From the NCBI GenBank assembly GCA_934463115.1, contig CAKSIN010000012.1:1-64000 (forward strand): DNA of 64,000 nt. Reading direction: 5' to 3'. Position numbers and translations under genes: made by a program. The DNA is from an uncultured Clostridia bacterium. GTDB taxonomy: Bacteria > Bacillota > Clostridia > UMGS1810. The notes under the pieces are model-generated. The model worked only from the letters and a program-made list of their open reading frames with translations. It searched no databases and was not told where the DNA came from. Positions 51,206-60,488 of this stretch are shown here, piece by piece (the first letter of the stretch is position 1; each line of letters opens with the position of its first letter).

Positions 51206-52204
51206 ATGCTGAAAAATTCAAATAAGAGTCTATATTCGGATGTGCCGCAGATTCTGCGTGATTACCTCAATTACATGATAGTGATTAAAGGTAAATCTCA
51301 GAACACTGTTCGTGAATATTATTATGACCTGAGGTTGTTTTTTCGCTTTATAGAATCATGTTCGAAAGATATTCCGCTTGACTCTATTGATGATATCGAT
51401 CTCGATTCATTTGACGAAAATATTTTACGCCAAATTGAATTAAGTGATTTGTACGAATTTATGGCATACATAAATAACAAACGTTCATCTAATGATAACT
51501 ACCGTGCAAGAAAAGTTGCCAGCCTGAAATCTTTTTTTAACTACCTGCATGTTAAGCGTTCATTCATTGAAGATAATCCGGCGGCAAATCTCGATTCGCC
51601 AAAAATCAAAAAGCGTATGCCGCGGTATCTTACACTTGATGAAAGTATAAATTTTCTCAAATGCATTGACGGAAAAAACAAACAAAGAGATCTTGCGATT
51701 TTCTCTCTATTTTTAAACTGCGGTTTGCGTTTATCGGAACTTGTGGGAATCAATATTCGAGATATTAATTTTGACAAACGAACACTGAGAGTCATAGGTA
51801 AAGGCAACAAGGAACGCATGGTATATCTTAATAATCTGTGCATAGAAACAATTAATGCTTATTTGAAGGTACGTCCGGAAGTTAAGGTTCATGACGACAT
51901 GGATGCGTTATTTTTGAGTTCCAAAGGACGTCGTATAAGCAATCGAATGGTTGAACTTTTAGCCAAAAAATACTTTGCCGCAGCCGGTCTTGACAGCGAA
52001 CTCTATTCACCGCATAAACTAAGGCATACAGCCGCAACGCTTATGTACAAAGAAGGAAACGTTGATATACGGACATTGCAGGAACTTTTGGGACACGTTA
52101 GCCTGTCAACAACACAAATATACACGCATATACGTAATGATGACCTAAAAGATGCCGCCGACAGTAATCCGCTTGCAAAATTAGATATGACAGATAACAA
52201 ATAG
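51206..52204 (+). CDS. Xer-type tyrosine recombinase
   Basis: A 332-aa site-specific recombinase. A SAM-like N-terminal DNA-binding domain (about 12-125, with SQNTVREYYYDLRLFFRFIE) precedes the catalytic domain with the full set R175 (CGLRLSEL), K199 (VIGKGNKER), H270-x2-R273 (HKLRH), H297 (LLGHVSLS) and Y306 (TQIYTH). It is 25-35 aa longer than XerC/XerD and nearer single-Xer proteins such as XerS. No phage or integron genes are nearby and the neighbours are housekeeping genes, which points to chromosome dimer resolution rather than a mobile-element integrase. GAGGAGGG precedes the ATG. Confidence 0.92.
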   Translation: MLKNSNKSLYSDVPQILRDYLNYMIVIKGKSQNTVREYYYDLRLFFRFIESCSKDIPLDSIDDIDLDSFDENILRQIELSDLYEFMAYINNKRSSNDNYRARKVASLKSFFNYLHVKRSFIEDNPAANLDSPKIKKRMPRYLTLDESINFLKCIDGKNKQRDLAIFSLFLNCGLRLSELVGINIRDINFDKRTLRVIGKGNKERMVYLNNLCIETINAYLKVRPEVKVHDDMDALFLSSKGRRISNRMVELLAKKYFAAAGLDSELYSPHKLRHTAATLMYKEGNVDIRTLQELLGHVSLSTTQIYTHIRNDDLKDAADSNPLAKLDMTDNK

Positions 52205-52240
52205 CCAAAATCACAGCATTATTCGTTGCTGTGATTTTGG
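52205..52240. terminator. Bidirectional terminator between the xer gene and lepA
   Basis: CCAAAATCACAGCA (52205-52218) and TGCTGTGATTTTGG (52227-52240) form a perfect 14-bp stem with an 8-base loop, placed between the convergent genes. Confidence 0.8.
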
Positions 52241-52254
52241 ATTTATAAATATTT

Positions 52255-54063
52255 TTATTCATCCAGTTTAAGAACTGACATAAATGCCTCCTGCGGAACC
52301 TCAACCGTTCCGACCTGACGCATACGTTTTTTGCCCTCTTTTTGTTTTTCAAGGAGTTTCTTTTTGCGTGTAATATCGCCTCCGTAACACTTTGCCAACA
52401 CGTCTTTGCGCATTGCTTTAACCGTTTCGCGTGCAATAATTTTGTTTCCTATTGCAGCCTGAATGGGAATTTCAAATAACTGTCGAGGGATAGTTTCCTT
52501 GAGCTTTTCAGCTATACGTCTTCCGCGTGTATATGCCTTTGATTCATGAACGATAAATGAAAGAGCATCAACGGCTTCTCCGTTCAGCAAAATATCCAGC
52601 TTAACAAGATCTGATTTTGCATATTCTTTCAGTTCGTAGTCAAATGACGCATAACCTTTCGTTCTTGACTTCAGTGCGTCGAAAAAGTCATATATAATCT
52701 CGTTCAGCGGCAAATCATAATGCAGTATAACCCTGGTATCATCCATGTACTGCATATTTTTATATATTCCGCGGCGATCCTGGCACAACTCCATTATATT
52801 TCCCACAAATTGCGTCGGCAGCATTATGTCTGCTGTAACCATAGGTTCTTCCATGTAGTCAATTTCAGACTGCGGCGGCAAATTCGTCGGGTTGGATATT
52901 TCAAGAACTTCTCCGTTTGTTTTATGAACTTTATACACAACGCTAGGTGCAGTTGTAACAAGGTCAAGGTTGTATTCGCGTTCAAGTCTCTCCTGAATAA
53001 TTTCCATGTGAAGCAAGCCAAGAAATCCGCAGCGAAAACCAAATCCGAGCGCAACCGATGTTTCCGGTTCATAAGATAATGCCGCGTCATTAAGCTGAAG
53101 TTTTTCAAGTGCATCACGCAAATCGCCGTATTTAGCACCGTCAGCCGGATATATTCCGCTGAAAACCATCGGATTTGCCTTTTTATAACCCGGAAGCGGT
53201 TCATTTGCCGGCCTGTCGGCATTTGTTACGGTATCCCCTACCCCGGCGTCCGACACATTCTTTATACTGGCAGCAATATAGCCTACATCACCTGCTTCCA
53301 GTGCTTTTGACGGTATTGAACCCAATGCGGATAAATATCCTGTTTCAACAACTTCAAATGTTTTTCCGGTCGACATAAACTTTATTTTATCGCCGGGGCG
53401 AAGTGAACCATCAATAACGCGTACATAAACGATAGCGCCTTTATAAGCATCATAGTATGAGTCAAATATGAGTGCTTTAAACGGTGCGGATTCATCACCG
53501 GACGGAGGCGGTATAATTTCTACAATTTGTTCAAGGACTTCCTCGATACCTATCCCCTGCTTTGCGGAAATAAGCGGAGCGTTAGACGCCTCAAGGCCGA
53601 TTACATCCTCAATCTCATTTTTCACAAAATCCGGCCTTGCACTCGGAAGATCAATTTTATTAATCACCGGCATTATCTCAAGATTGTTATCTATTGCAAG
53701 ATAAGTGTTTGCAAGAGTTTGTGCCTCTATTCCCTGAGACGCATCGACAACCAACACAGCACCCTCACATGCTGCAAGACTCCTGGAAACCTCATAGTTA
53801 AAATCGACATGTCCCGGTGTATCTATTAAATTAAAAATATATTCTTCGTTATTTTTTGCTGTATAGACCAGTTTAACAGCACGAGCCTTGATAGTTATAC
53901 CCTTTTCGCGCTCCAGCTCCATATTGTCAAGTATCTGATCCTGCATCTCACGTTTGGTCAAAACACCCGTCATTTCGAGCATTCTGTCCGCAAGTGTTGA
54001 TTTGCCGTGGTCGATATGCGCTATTATACAAAAATTTCTTATATGTTCTTGTCTTTCGGACAT
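52255..54063 (-). CDS. lepA: Elongation factor 4 (LepA)
   Basis: A ribosome-associated translational GTPase, 602 aa. G1 is AHIDHGKST at 15-23, G2 EREKGITIKA, G3 DTPGHVDF and G4 NKIDLPSA; then come EF-G-like domains and the LepA-specific C-terminal domain (GGDITRKKKLLEKQKEGKKRM). The start at 54063 (MSERQEHIRNF) follows AGGGAGAA. A longer in-frame start at 54198 would add 45 residues, low-complexity and unlike the family, and was rejected. Confidence 0.97.
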   Translation of the reverse strand: MSERQEHIRNFCIIAHIDHGKSTLADRMLEMTGVLTKREMQDQILDNMELEREKGITIKARAVKLVYTAKNNEEYIFNLIDTPGHVDFNYEVSRSLAACEGAVLVVDASQGIEAQTLANTYLAIDNNLEIMPVINKIDLPSARPDFVKNEIEDVIGLEASNAPLISAKQGIGIEEVLEQIVEIIPPPSGDESAPFKALIFDSYYDAYKGAIVYVRVIDGSLRPGDKIKFMSTGKTFEVVETGYLSALGSIPSKALEAGDVGYIAASIKNVSDAGVGDTVTNADRPANEPLPGYKKANPMVFSGIYPADGAKYGDLRDALEKLQLNDAALSYEPETSVALGFGFRCGFLGLLHMEIIQERLEREYNLDLVTTAPSVVYKVHKTNGEVLEISNPTNLPPQSEIDYMEEPMVTADIMLPTQFVGNIMELCQDRRGIYKNMQYMDDTRVILHYDLPLNEIIYDFFDALKSRTKGYASFDYELKEYAKSDLVKLDILLNGEAVDALSFIVHESKAYTRGRRIAEKLKETIPRQLFEIPIQAAIGNKIIARETVKAMRKDVLAKCYGGDITRKKKLLEKQKEGKKRMRQVGTVEVPQEAFMSVLKLDE

Positions 54064-54143
54064 CTCATTAAATTCTCCCTTAGCTAAATATGTATATTTA
54101 TATTTTACCATATTTATATTAATATTACAATACATAAAAAGAA

Positions 54144-54184
54144 AAAAGTCAAACAGAATCCAATACGGATACTGTTTGACTTTT
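54144..54184 (-). terminator. Intrinsic terminator of the DUF378 gene
   Basis: AAAAGTCAAACAGAATCC (54144-54161) pairs with GGATACTGTTTGACTTTT (54167-54184) with one mismatch and a 5-base loop. Read on the minus strand it is followed by a TTTTTTCTTTTT run, and it separates the DUF378 gene from lepA. Confidence 0.85.
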
Positions 54185-54200
54185 ATATACGGACGCATAT

Positions 54201-54410
54201 TTAATTATTGTTTCCAATTTGTTCCTTATCTCTGAACAGCAGCGTTATCGTCCACAGACCGGCTATACCGACTATTGTATAAATTATTCTGGAAACAAGA
54301 GCGCCCTGACCGCCGAATATCATCGCAACAAGGTCAAAGCCGAACAAACCGATTAAAAGCCAGTTTATAGCCCCGATTATTACAAGTACCAGTGCAGTAT
54401 TGTCCAACAT
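54201..54410 (-). CDS. DUF378-family small membrane protein
   Basis: A 69-aa protein with two hydrophobic helices. LVLVIIGAINWLLIGLFGFDLVAMIFGG followed by SRIIYTIVGIAGLWTI matches the DUF378 family (YuzA-like), whose function is unknown. The start at 54410 (MLDNTALV) is preferred over one 15 codons upstream because the family begins about there; GGAG lies 11 bases before it, a weak site, so the longer form cannot be excluded. Confidence 0.85.
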   Translation of the reverse strand: MLDNTALVLVIIGAINWLLIGLFGFDLVAMIFGGQGALVSRIIYTIVGIAGLWTITLLFRDKEQIGNNN

Positions 54411-54515
54411 ATCAAAATCATCTCCATAAAATATTTTTAACTGTATTTTACGCATTATTTATGATTTTATACTTATTTTGCCCTTTAAAAAAATGAATTT
54501 TTATTAAATTTACTA

Positions 54516-54544
54516 TTGCTTTTTTTTGAAAAATATGTTATCAT
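54516..54544 (+). promoter_or_regulatory. Candidate promoter of tRNA-Leu
   Basis: TTGCTT (54516-54521) and TATCAT (54539-54544) with a 17-base spacer, placed 17 bases before the mature 5' end. Neither hexamer is consensus, so confidence is limited. Confidence 0.45.
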
Positions 54545-54560
54545 ATACAAGTGGTTGTTA

Positions 54561-54647
54561 GCCGGTGTGATGGAATTGGCAGACGTGCGAGACTCAAAAT
54601 CTCGTGGTGGCAACACCGTGTCGGTTCGACCCCGACCACCGGCACCA
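54561..54647 (+). tRNA. tRNA-Leu (anticodon CAA)
   Basis: An 87-base type II tRNA with CCA encoded. The acceptor arms GCCGGTG and CACCGGC pair perfectly; the anticodon stem CGAGA/TCTCG holds the loop CTCAAAA, giving anticodon CAA, which reads UUG. The long variable arm TGGTGGCAACACCG is as expected for tRNA-Leu, and the T arm GTCGGTTCGACCCCGAC is intact. Confidence 0.97.
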
Positions 54648-54648
54648 A

Positions 54649-54686
54649 AAATGACAGATATCTTCTGATATCTGTCATTTTTTTAT
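54649..54686 (+). terminator. Intrinsic terminator of tRNA-Leu
   Basis: ATGACAGATATC and GATATCTGTCAT form a 12-bp hairpin with a TTCT loop followed by a T run, 3 bases after the tRNA. The opposite strand's YdcF gene ends just beyond it. Confidence 0.9.
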
Positions 54687-54697
54687 CTCTGAAACTG

Positions 54698-55441
54698 TTA
54701 AAAACCAATAATCCATAATTTAACTATTGCCACAGCCTCCCGCAAATATGTTACAGGTATAATATACCACCGTACACCGCATCCAATATGCGATGCACCG
54801 TTAATTCCGCTCATTGACGCATATCTTGACGAACGGTAAATATGAAAAGTATTGGTTACAAAACATGTTTTGTAATCAGAATTATTAAAATAATCGTCCA
54901 GTATTGATTTTGAAAATTCAAAATTTTGGCGCGTATTCACGGCTCTGTCTTCCTTTATGATTCTTTCTGATTCAATTCCGTTTTTTACAAGATATCTTTT
55001 CATTGCTTCTGCTTCGGATATATCCTCCTGATAACCTTTTGCTCCGCTTACTACAGCAACGGCATTTGGGTTTTTGTTAAGATATTGCAGAGCTGCATTC
55101 AATCTTCCGACAAGCGGAAGAGTCGGTTTTGTGCCGCGGACACCTGCACCCAAAACAATGATAGCATCTTCTTTATAATTTACATTATCATTTGCCCCGT
55201 ATACAGCTGCAAACGAACTGACAGCAACCGCCAAAATAACGCAAAACAAAAATAGTGCTTTGACACATTTAATAAAAACAATACATTTTGTAAATTTAAC
55301 CGACAAGAGTATAAATCCCATACCTGTTGCAAGCATTGCGATATTGCCGAAATTAAAATTGCTGTTAAGTGTTATTATCATGCCGTATATAATAATTATT
55401 ATTCCAAGAATCACAAATATGTATTTCAAAAATCGTTTCAT
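54698..55441 (-). CDS. YdcF-family (DUF218) membrane protein
   Basis: A 247-aa protein with about three N-terminal transmembrane helices (about 5-25, 33-50, 60-80) and a C-terminal DUF218 domain. DAIIVLGAGVRGTKPTLPLVGRLNAAL, AVVSGAKG and the VTNTFHIYRSSRY region are conserved family blocks. Members such as ElyC/SanA act in envelope or undecaprenyl-phosphate homeostasis, and some bind SAM; which applies here is unknown. ACGGGGGT stands before the ATG. Confidence 0.88.
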   Translation of the reverse strand: MKRFLKYIFVILGIIIIIYGMIITLNSNFNFGNIAMLATGMGFILLSVKFTKCIVFIKCVKALFLFCVILAVAVSSFAAVYGANDNVNYKEDAIIVLGAGVRGTKPTLPLVGRLNAALQYLNKNPNAVAVVSGAKGYQEDISEAEAMKRYLVKNGIESERIIKEDRAVNTRQNFEFSKSILDDYFNNSDYKTCFVTNTFHIYRSSRYASMSGINGASHIGCGVRWYIIPVTYLREAVAIVKLWIIGF

Positions 55442-55461
55442 ATATAACCCCCGTTATGTTC

Positions 55462-55494
55462 GGAAAAGCGGCATAAAATCTATGCCGCTTTTCC
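55462..55494. terminator. Hairpin terminator between clpX and ydcF-like gene
   Basis: GGAAAAGCGGCATA and TATGCCGCTTTTCC form a perfect 14-bp stem with a 5-base loop, 13 bases beyond the clpX stop. A T run is missing, so it may be a partial terminator. Confidence 0.65.
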
Positions 55495-55507
55495 TACATA
55501 AAACAAA

Positions 55508-56794
55508 TTAACCTGTTTTTTTATTCAATTTTGCTCTGACTTTTGTAACCAGCACCGGTTTTGCATTATTCTTCACACAATCGACTGTTATAATACATTT
55601 AACAAGGTCTTTTTCAGACGGTGCCTGATACATGACATCGCTCATTATCTCTTCCATAATGGAACGCAAACCACGCGCGCCGGTTTTCCTCTCGACGGCT
55701 TTGTCAGCTATTGCTTCAAGCGCAGCATCATCAAATTCCAGTGTAACACCGTCCATTGAAAGAAGCTTTACATACTGTTTTACCAAAGCATTTTTTGGTT
55801 CTTTTAAAATACGTACAAGCGCATCTCTGTCGAGTAAATCCAATGAAACAGTAACCGAGAGTCTGCCTATAAACTCGGGTATAAGACCAAATTTCAGCAA
55901 ATCCTGCGGAAGCATTTTCTTAAACAAATCGCCCGAATTAAGTGTTGACTTTGAGGATACTTCTGCACCGAATCCCAGTGCTTTCTTTCCTATTCTCCTC
56001 TCGATAATCTTCTCAAGTCCGTCAAATGCGCCGCCGCAAATAAATAATATATTTGTCGTGTCAATTTGTATAAATTCCTGATGTGGATGCTTTCTGCCAC
56101 CCTGCGGCGGAACAGACGCAACTGTACCTTCGAGTATTTTCAGCAAAGCCTGCTGCACTCCCTCACCGCTTACATCACGCGTAATAGACGGGTTCTCGGA
56201 TTTTCTGGCTATTTTGTCTATCTCGTCAATATATATTATGCCGTGCTGAGCACGCTCGATATTGTAATCCGCAGCCTGAATCAGCTTGAGCAAAATATTC
56301 TCAACATCCTCACCGACATAACCTGCCTCGGTCAGAGATGTAGCGTCTGCAATAGCGAACGGAACATTCAGAATCTTTGCAAGCGTCTGGGCAAGAAGTG
56401 TTTTTCCGGAGCCTGTCGGACCGAGCATAAGAATATTACTCTTACTGAGTTCGACATCATCATCATCCGTCATATGATTAATCCTTTTGTAATGGTTATA
56501 CACAGCCACCGCAAGTGCTTTTTTCGGAGAATCCTGACCTATAACATACATATCCAACACAGACTTTATATCTGCCGGTGTGGGAAGGTTTTCCATAGCA
56601 TTGGATTCCGAAGCACCTGTATAATTGTCCGAAGTAATACCGCTCTCAAAAATTATATCATTGCACAAATCAACACACTCGTTGCAGATATAAATATTTC
56701 CGCCGGGAGCAGATATCATTTTTTCAACCATATCCTGTGTTTTACCACAAAAGGAACATACTATATCATTGTTTTTATCATGCTTATCATTCAT
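55508..56794 (-). CDS. clpX: ClpX unfoldase, ATP-dependent Clp protease subunit
   Basis: An AAA+ unfoldase that feeds substrates to ClpP. The 428-aa protein has an N-terminal zinc-binding domain with C13, C16, C37 and C40, Walker A GPTGSGKT, Walker B IIYIDEIDKI, the pore loop region GYVGEDVE and the IGF-like loop RRIGKKALGFGAE that docks on ClpP. It follows clpP by 22 bp; tig-clpP-clpX is the classical order. Confidence 0.97.
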   Translation of the reverse strand: MNDKHDKNNDIVCSFCGKTQDMVEKMISAPGGNIYICNECVDLCNDIIFESGITSDNYTGASESNAMENLPTPADIKSVLDMYVIGQDSPKKALAVAVYNHYKRINHMTDDDDVELSKSNILMLGPTGSGKTLLAQTLAKILNVPFAIADATSLTEAGYVGEDVENILLKLIQAADYNIERAQHGIIYIDEIDKIARKSENPSITRDVSGEGVQQALLKILEGTVASVPPQGGRKHPHQEFIQIDTTNILFICGGAFDGLEKIIERRIGKKALGFGAEVSSKSTLNSGDLFKKMLPQDLLKFGLIPEFIGRLSVTVSLDLLDRDALVRILKEPKNALVKQYVKLLSMDGVTLEFDDAALEAIADKAVERKTGARGLRSIMEEIMSDVMYQAPSEKDLVKCIITVDCVKNNAKPVLVTKVRAKLNKKTG

Positions 56795-56816
56795 TTAATG
56801 CAACACCTCGGAGACA

Positions 56817-57401
56817 TTATTTTCTCTTTTCAATAACCTCATCAACAAGTCCGTATGCTTTTGCCTCGGCAGCCGTCATAAAATTATCGCGCTCTGTGTC
56901 GGCACAAATTTGTTCATAAGATTTTCCGGTTCTTTCACTCAATATTGTATTAAGAGTTTCCTTAATCTTAATTATACGGTCAGCGTGAATTTTGATATCT
57001 GTAGCCTGACCTTGCATACCGCCCAACGGCTGGTGAATCATTATTTCGCTGTTTGGGAGTGCAAAGCGCTTACCGGGAGCACCGGACGCAAGCAGAAATG
57101 CTCCCATGGATGCCGCCATACCGATACATATTGTGGAAACATCACATTTAATATACTGCATAGTGTCATATATAGCCATACCGGATGTAATATTACCGCC
57201 GGGGCTGTTTATATAAAAGTTAATATCCTTATCGGGATCCTCGCCCTCCAAGAAAAGCATCTGCGCAACAACAAGGCTTGCAGTAACATCATTAACTTCA
57301 TCGCTCAGAAATATTATTCTGTCTTTGAGCAAGCGCGAATATATATCGTATGAACGTTCTCCTCTGTTGGTTTGTTCAACAACCATAGGTACCAAACTCA
57401 T
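56817..57401 (-). CDS. clpP: ClpP protease, proteolytic subunit
   Basis: A 194-aa serine protease forming the tetradecameric Clp barrel. The catalytic triad is visible: S98 in GMAASMG, H123 in EIMIHQPLGG and D172 in TERDNFM. It lies 3 bases after the trigger-factor stop, with GGAGGAGAA as its ribosome-binding site inside the end of that gene. Confidence 0.98.
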   Translation of the reverse strand: MSLVPMVVEQTNRGERSYDIYSRLLKDRIIFLSDEVNDVTASLVVAQMLFLEGEDPDKDINFYINSPGGNITSGMAIYDTMQYIKCDVSTICIGMAASMGAFLLASGAPGKRFALPNSEIMIHQPLGGMQGQATDIKIHADRIIKIKETLNTILSERTGKSYEQICADTERDNFMTAAEAKAYGLVDEVIEKRK

Positions 57402-57404
57402 TTA

Positions 57405-58721
57405 TCAGTTCTCCTCCTTTTTCTTTGCGGCTCTCTTAACCTTAGCCGCACCGACAATTACATCTGCAGCCTTTTTAATCTTGAGTTCTTCCTTAAGGCT
57501 TTCTTTTTCGTTGTCGTTAATCATTTCCTTAAGTTTATCAACTTCCATACCGTAAATTCCGGCCATGTTCTTGATTTCGTTTTCAACATCTTCATCGGTT
57601 ACTTCGATATTTTCTCTCTTGGCAATTTCTTCAAGAACGAGGTTTGTCTTAACCTGCGACTCAGCCTGTTCTTTAAATTGCTCCTTAAATGTATCGACTG
57701 TAGCGCCTGTAAACTGCATATACTGTTCAAGACTCAATCCCTGTGAAGAAAGTCTGTATCCAAAATCTCTGATAAGGTCTTCAATTCTTGCGTCTATCAT
57801 GCACTGCGGTATATCAACGGTAGCATTATCGCAAACGACTTTAATTACATTGCCCTCAAATTCTGCAGCGGTTTTGTCGGCATTCTCCTTGTCAAGTTTT
57901 GCCTTAACATCGTTTTTATATTCCTCAAATGTGTCAAATTCGCTGACATCTTTGGCAAATTCATCGTTAAGCTCCGGAAGTTCCTTAACCTGAATGCTCT
58001 TAACCGTTACCTTGAATGTAGCGTCTTTGCCCTTGAGTTCCTCTGCATGATAGTCGTCCGGGAATTTAACTTCAATCTCTTTTTCAACACCGATTTTTGC
58101 GCCTATGAGCTTCTCCTCAAATCCGGGAATAAACTGTCCGCTGCCTATTTCAAGTTTGTGATCCGTTCCTTTTCCGCCTGCAAATGCCTCTCCGTCTACA
58201 AATCCTTCAAAATCTATAACGGTAAAGTCACCTTTCTTTACAGCTCTGTCGTCCACGTTAATCATACGTGCATTCTGCTCCTGAGCAGCCTTAATCTTAG
58301 CGTCTACATCGGCAACCTTAGTCCTGTAGTTTTTCTTTTCGGCAGATACGCCCTTGTATTCACCAAGTTCAACTTCCGGTTTAACTGTTACCGTTGCTGT
58401 AATAACGAGGTTTTTGCCTTCGCCTATTTCTTCAATGTCAATTTCCGGTCTGTCAACAGGTTCAATTCCCGCTTCTTTTACAGCAAATTCATATGCATCC
58501 GGGCAAACAAAGTTAACCGCATCTTCATAGAATACACCCTCGCCGTAATACTTTTCAATAATGTTCTTAGGTGCTTTTCCTTTTCTGAACCCGGGAATCA
58601 TTATTTTTTTGACATTCTTTTTGTAAGATTTCACAACTGCTGCATCAAAAGCTTCTTTGTCAATTTCAATTGTAAGCTTGACACTGTTTTTTTCGATTGT
58701 TTCGTTTTTGAGTAATTTCAT
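57405..58721 (-). CDS. tig: Trigger factor (ribosome-bound chaperone/PPIase)
   Basis: A 438-aa chaperone that binds ribosomal protein L23 at the exit tunnel. The ribosome-binding domain carries GFRKGKAPK (residues 45-53), followed by an FKBP-like prolyl isomerase domain (about 155-240, with FDGFVDG-like and GSGQFIPGFEEKLIGAK sequences) and a helical C-terminal chaperone domain. The very acidic/basic C-terminus ends in a Lys/Ala run. GGGGGAAC is the ribosome-binding site. It begins the tig-clpP-clpX operon; AT-rich TATAGT/TATACT boxes lie in the 110 bases upstream. Confidence 0.97.
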   Translation of the reverse strand: MKLLKNETIEKNSVKLTIEIDKEAFDAAVVKSYKKNVKKIMIPGFRKGKAPKNIIEKYYGEGVFYEDAVNFVCPDAYEFAVKEAGIEPVDRPEIDIEEIGEGKNLVITATVTVKPEVELGEYKGVSAEKKNYRTKVADVDAKIKAAQEQNARMINVDDRAVKKGDFTVIDFEGFVDGEAFAGGKGTDHKLEIGSGQFIPGFEEKLIGAKIGVEKEIEVKFPDDYHAEELKGKDATFKVTVKSIQVKELPELNDEFAKDVSEFDTFEEYKNDVKAKLDKENADKTAAEFEGNVIKVVCDNATVDIPQCMIDARIEDLIRDFGYRLSSQGLSLEQYMQFTGATVDTFKEQFKEQAESQVKTNLVLEEIAKRENIEVTDEDVENEIKNMAGIYGMEVDKLKEMINDNEKESLKEELKIKKAADVIVGAAKVKRAAKKKEEN

Positions 58722-58832
58722 TTGTAAGGTTCCCCCATCTAAAAAATTTACATACTATGTATACTATACCGAATTTAAAAATAATTTCACACTATAATGA
58801 ATATTTTATCCGGTTTATAAAAAAATCCTTTC

Positions 58833-59552
58833 CTACACAGGACGCGGACAAAATTCGAGATAATCTGCCGAGGCCAAAATATAGGTTATGCCGCCGCACT
58901 CGCCTTCAAACGCATTGCGAAGAGCCTGCGCGTGCAAGTGCCCGTATATACATTCCGTAACATTGTGTTCTGCAAGTATTTCGGCAATATTGCTGTCCGG
59001 CATTTTGTTTTTCAAAAACGGCGGATAATGCAGAACACAGATTCTACGATTGATTTGCTCTTTTTTTTCACGGATTAATTTTTCACCGCTGCAAAGAGAC
59101 ATCTCCAATCTCAGAATTTCACGTTCATATATACGTCTGTCGGCTTCGGAAAAAGAATCATCCGACGGAAGTATCCAGCCTCTTGTTCCACATATCAGAG
59201 CATCCTCAACCACCAGAGCATCATTGTGAACAATGCGAATCGTGTCAAATCCGTTACTTCGGATAAACTCATTCATCTTGCCGATACCGCACCACCAGTA
59301 GTCGTGATTTCCCTTGAATATGATTTTACTGCCGCTAAGGGAATTAATAAATTCAAAATCGGCAACACACTCCTCAAGGCGCATCGCCCATGAAATATCG
59401 CCGCCAATTAAAACCGTATCGTTTTCCGACACAACCCGATTCCAGTTATCTTTGATTTTTTGCGTATAATTGTTCCACTTTCCGCCGAAAACATCCATAG
59501 GTTTATCGGTACTGAGTGAAAGATGCAAATCGGATATTGTGTATATCGCCAT
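58833..59552 (-). CDS. Calcineurin-like metallophosphoesterase
   Basis: A 239-aa phosphoesterase with the complete metal-binding pattern: DLHL (residues 8-11), GGDISWAM, KGNHDYWW, HYPPF and GHLHAQ. It resembles the YkuE/YpbG-like cytoplasmic group of Firmicutes; the substrate is unknown. The start at 59552 (MAIYTISDLHL) follows GTGGGGGA; a GTG 4 codons upstream overlaps that site. The 190 bases between this gene and the hemolysin III gene show only AT-rich sequence, no clear feature. Confidence 0.9.
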   Translation of the reverse strand: MAIYTISDLHLSLSTDKPMDVFGGKWNNYTQKIKDNWNRVVSENDTVLIGGDISWAMRLEECVADFEFINSLSGSKIIFKGNHDYWWCGIGKMNEFIRSNGFDTIRIVHNDALVVEDALICGTRGWILPSDDSFSEADRRIYEREILRLEMSLCSGEKLIREKKEQINRRICVLHYPPFLKNKMPDSNIAEILAEHNVTECIYGHLHAQALRNAFEGECGGITYILASADYLEFCPRPV

Positions 59553-59755
59553 TATTTCCCCCACATGTTACACATATTGTTGCTTGCACACCGATGCGGG
59601 CAAACAATTCTCAATAAATAATTATTTGCCCACACTCCACATAGTATACTATATTATTCAAATAATTTCAACAGTAAAATGTCTATTTATAACAAAATGA
59701 TAAAAAAGTAAAATTTTTAGATGATTTTAAGATAATTTTTTATAAAATATGAATA

Positions 59756-60403
59756 TCAGTAACAATAAAACAGCACGAAGAAGTAATGCAATATACTTCC
59801 GGCAAGAACAAACAGATGCCATATAAAGTGCATGTAACGTATTTTTTTTGCACGGTAAAATATTACACCGATTGTATATGCCAATCCTCCGGCAACCAAA
59901 AATACAAGTCCGTCGAACGGCACAGCATTTATAACACTGCGCGCACTTGCAAGAACTGACCACCCCATTATTATATACAAAAATAACGAAGCTTTATGCC
60001 ATTTTTTTAAATCAATGGAATTAAATACAATTCCGACAACCGTGCAAAAGGCATTTATGCCAAAAAGTACCCAACCCGTTACGCCTCGCAAAACCGTAAA
60101 ACATATCGGTGTGTAAGTCCCGAGAATAAGTATAAAAATCGAGCAGTGATCAAATATCTGAAACACATACTTTGCCTTGAAGTTTGTGAGTGAATGATAC
60201 AGCGAAGAAAATGTGTAAAGAATAATCAGTGACGCGCCGAACAGACATGCTCCGACAATTCCCATTGCATCGCTTGTATATGCAGACTTAACAATCAAAA
60301 CAACCGTTGCAGCTATTGCAAGCAGTGATCCGACACCGTGAGACACAGCGTTTGCTATTTCTTCTCCAAGTGACTGATTGGTATACATTTTAAATTTTGC
60401 CAT
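59756..60403 (-). CDS. trhA: Hemolysin III family (PAQR-fold) membrane protein
   Basis: A 215-aa protein with seven predicted helices. Family marks are EEIANAVSHGVGSLLAI at the N-terminus, SSLYHS and FDHCSIFILILGTYTP in the middle and HFIWHLFVLAGSILHYF near the end; the conserved His residues and Asp are potential metal ligands as in PAQR receptors. Despite the name, these are not proven toxins; Bacillus TrhA (YplQ) influences membrane energetics. AAGGAGAG precedes the ATG. Confidence 0.93.
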   Translation of the reverse strand: MAKFKMYTNQSLGEEIANAVSHGVGSLLAIAATVVLIVKSAYTSDAMGIVGACLFGASLIILYTFSSLYHSLTNFKAKYVFQIFDHCSIFILILGTYTPICFTVLRGVTGWVLFGINAFCTVVGIVFNSIDLKKWHKASLFLYIIMGWSVLASARSVINAVPFDGLVFLVAGGLAYTIGVIFYRAKKIRYMHFIWHLFVLAGSILHYFFVLFYCY

Positions 60404-60488
60404 AAACGACTCTCCTTTGCAAATAACGTTACATTAACATGATGTCATCTAATGTTTGAGACTATATTATCACATGCTGATATTTTTG

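Noticed and set aside
54063..54198. N-terminal extension of LepA from 54198
   Set aside because: The extra 45 residues include the downstream arm of the DUF378 terminator and look like read-through of non-coding sequence; the family start and ribosome-binding site are at 54063.
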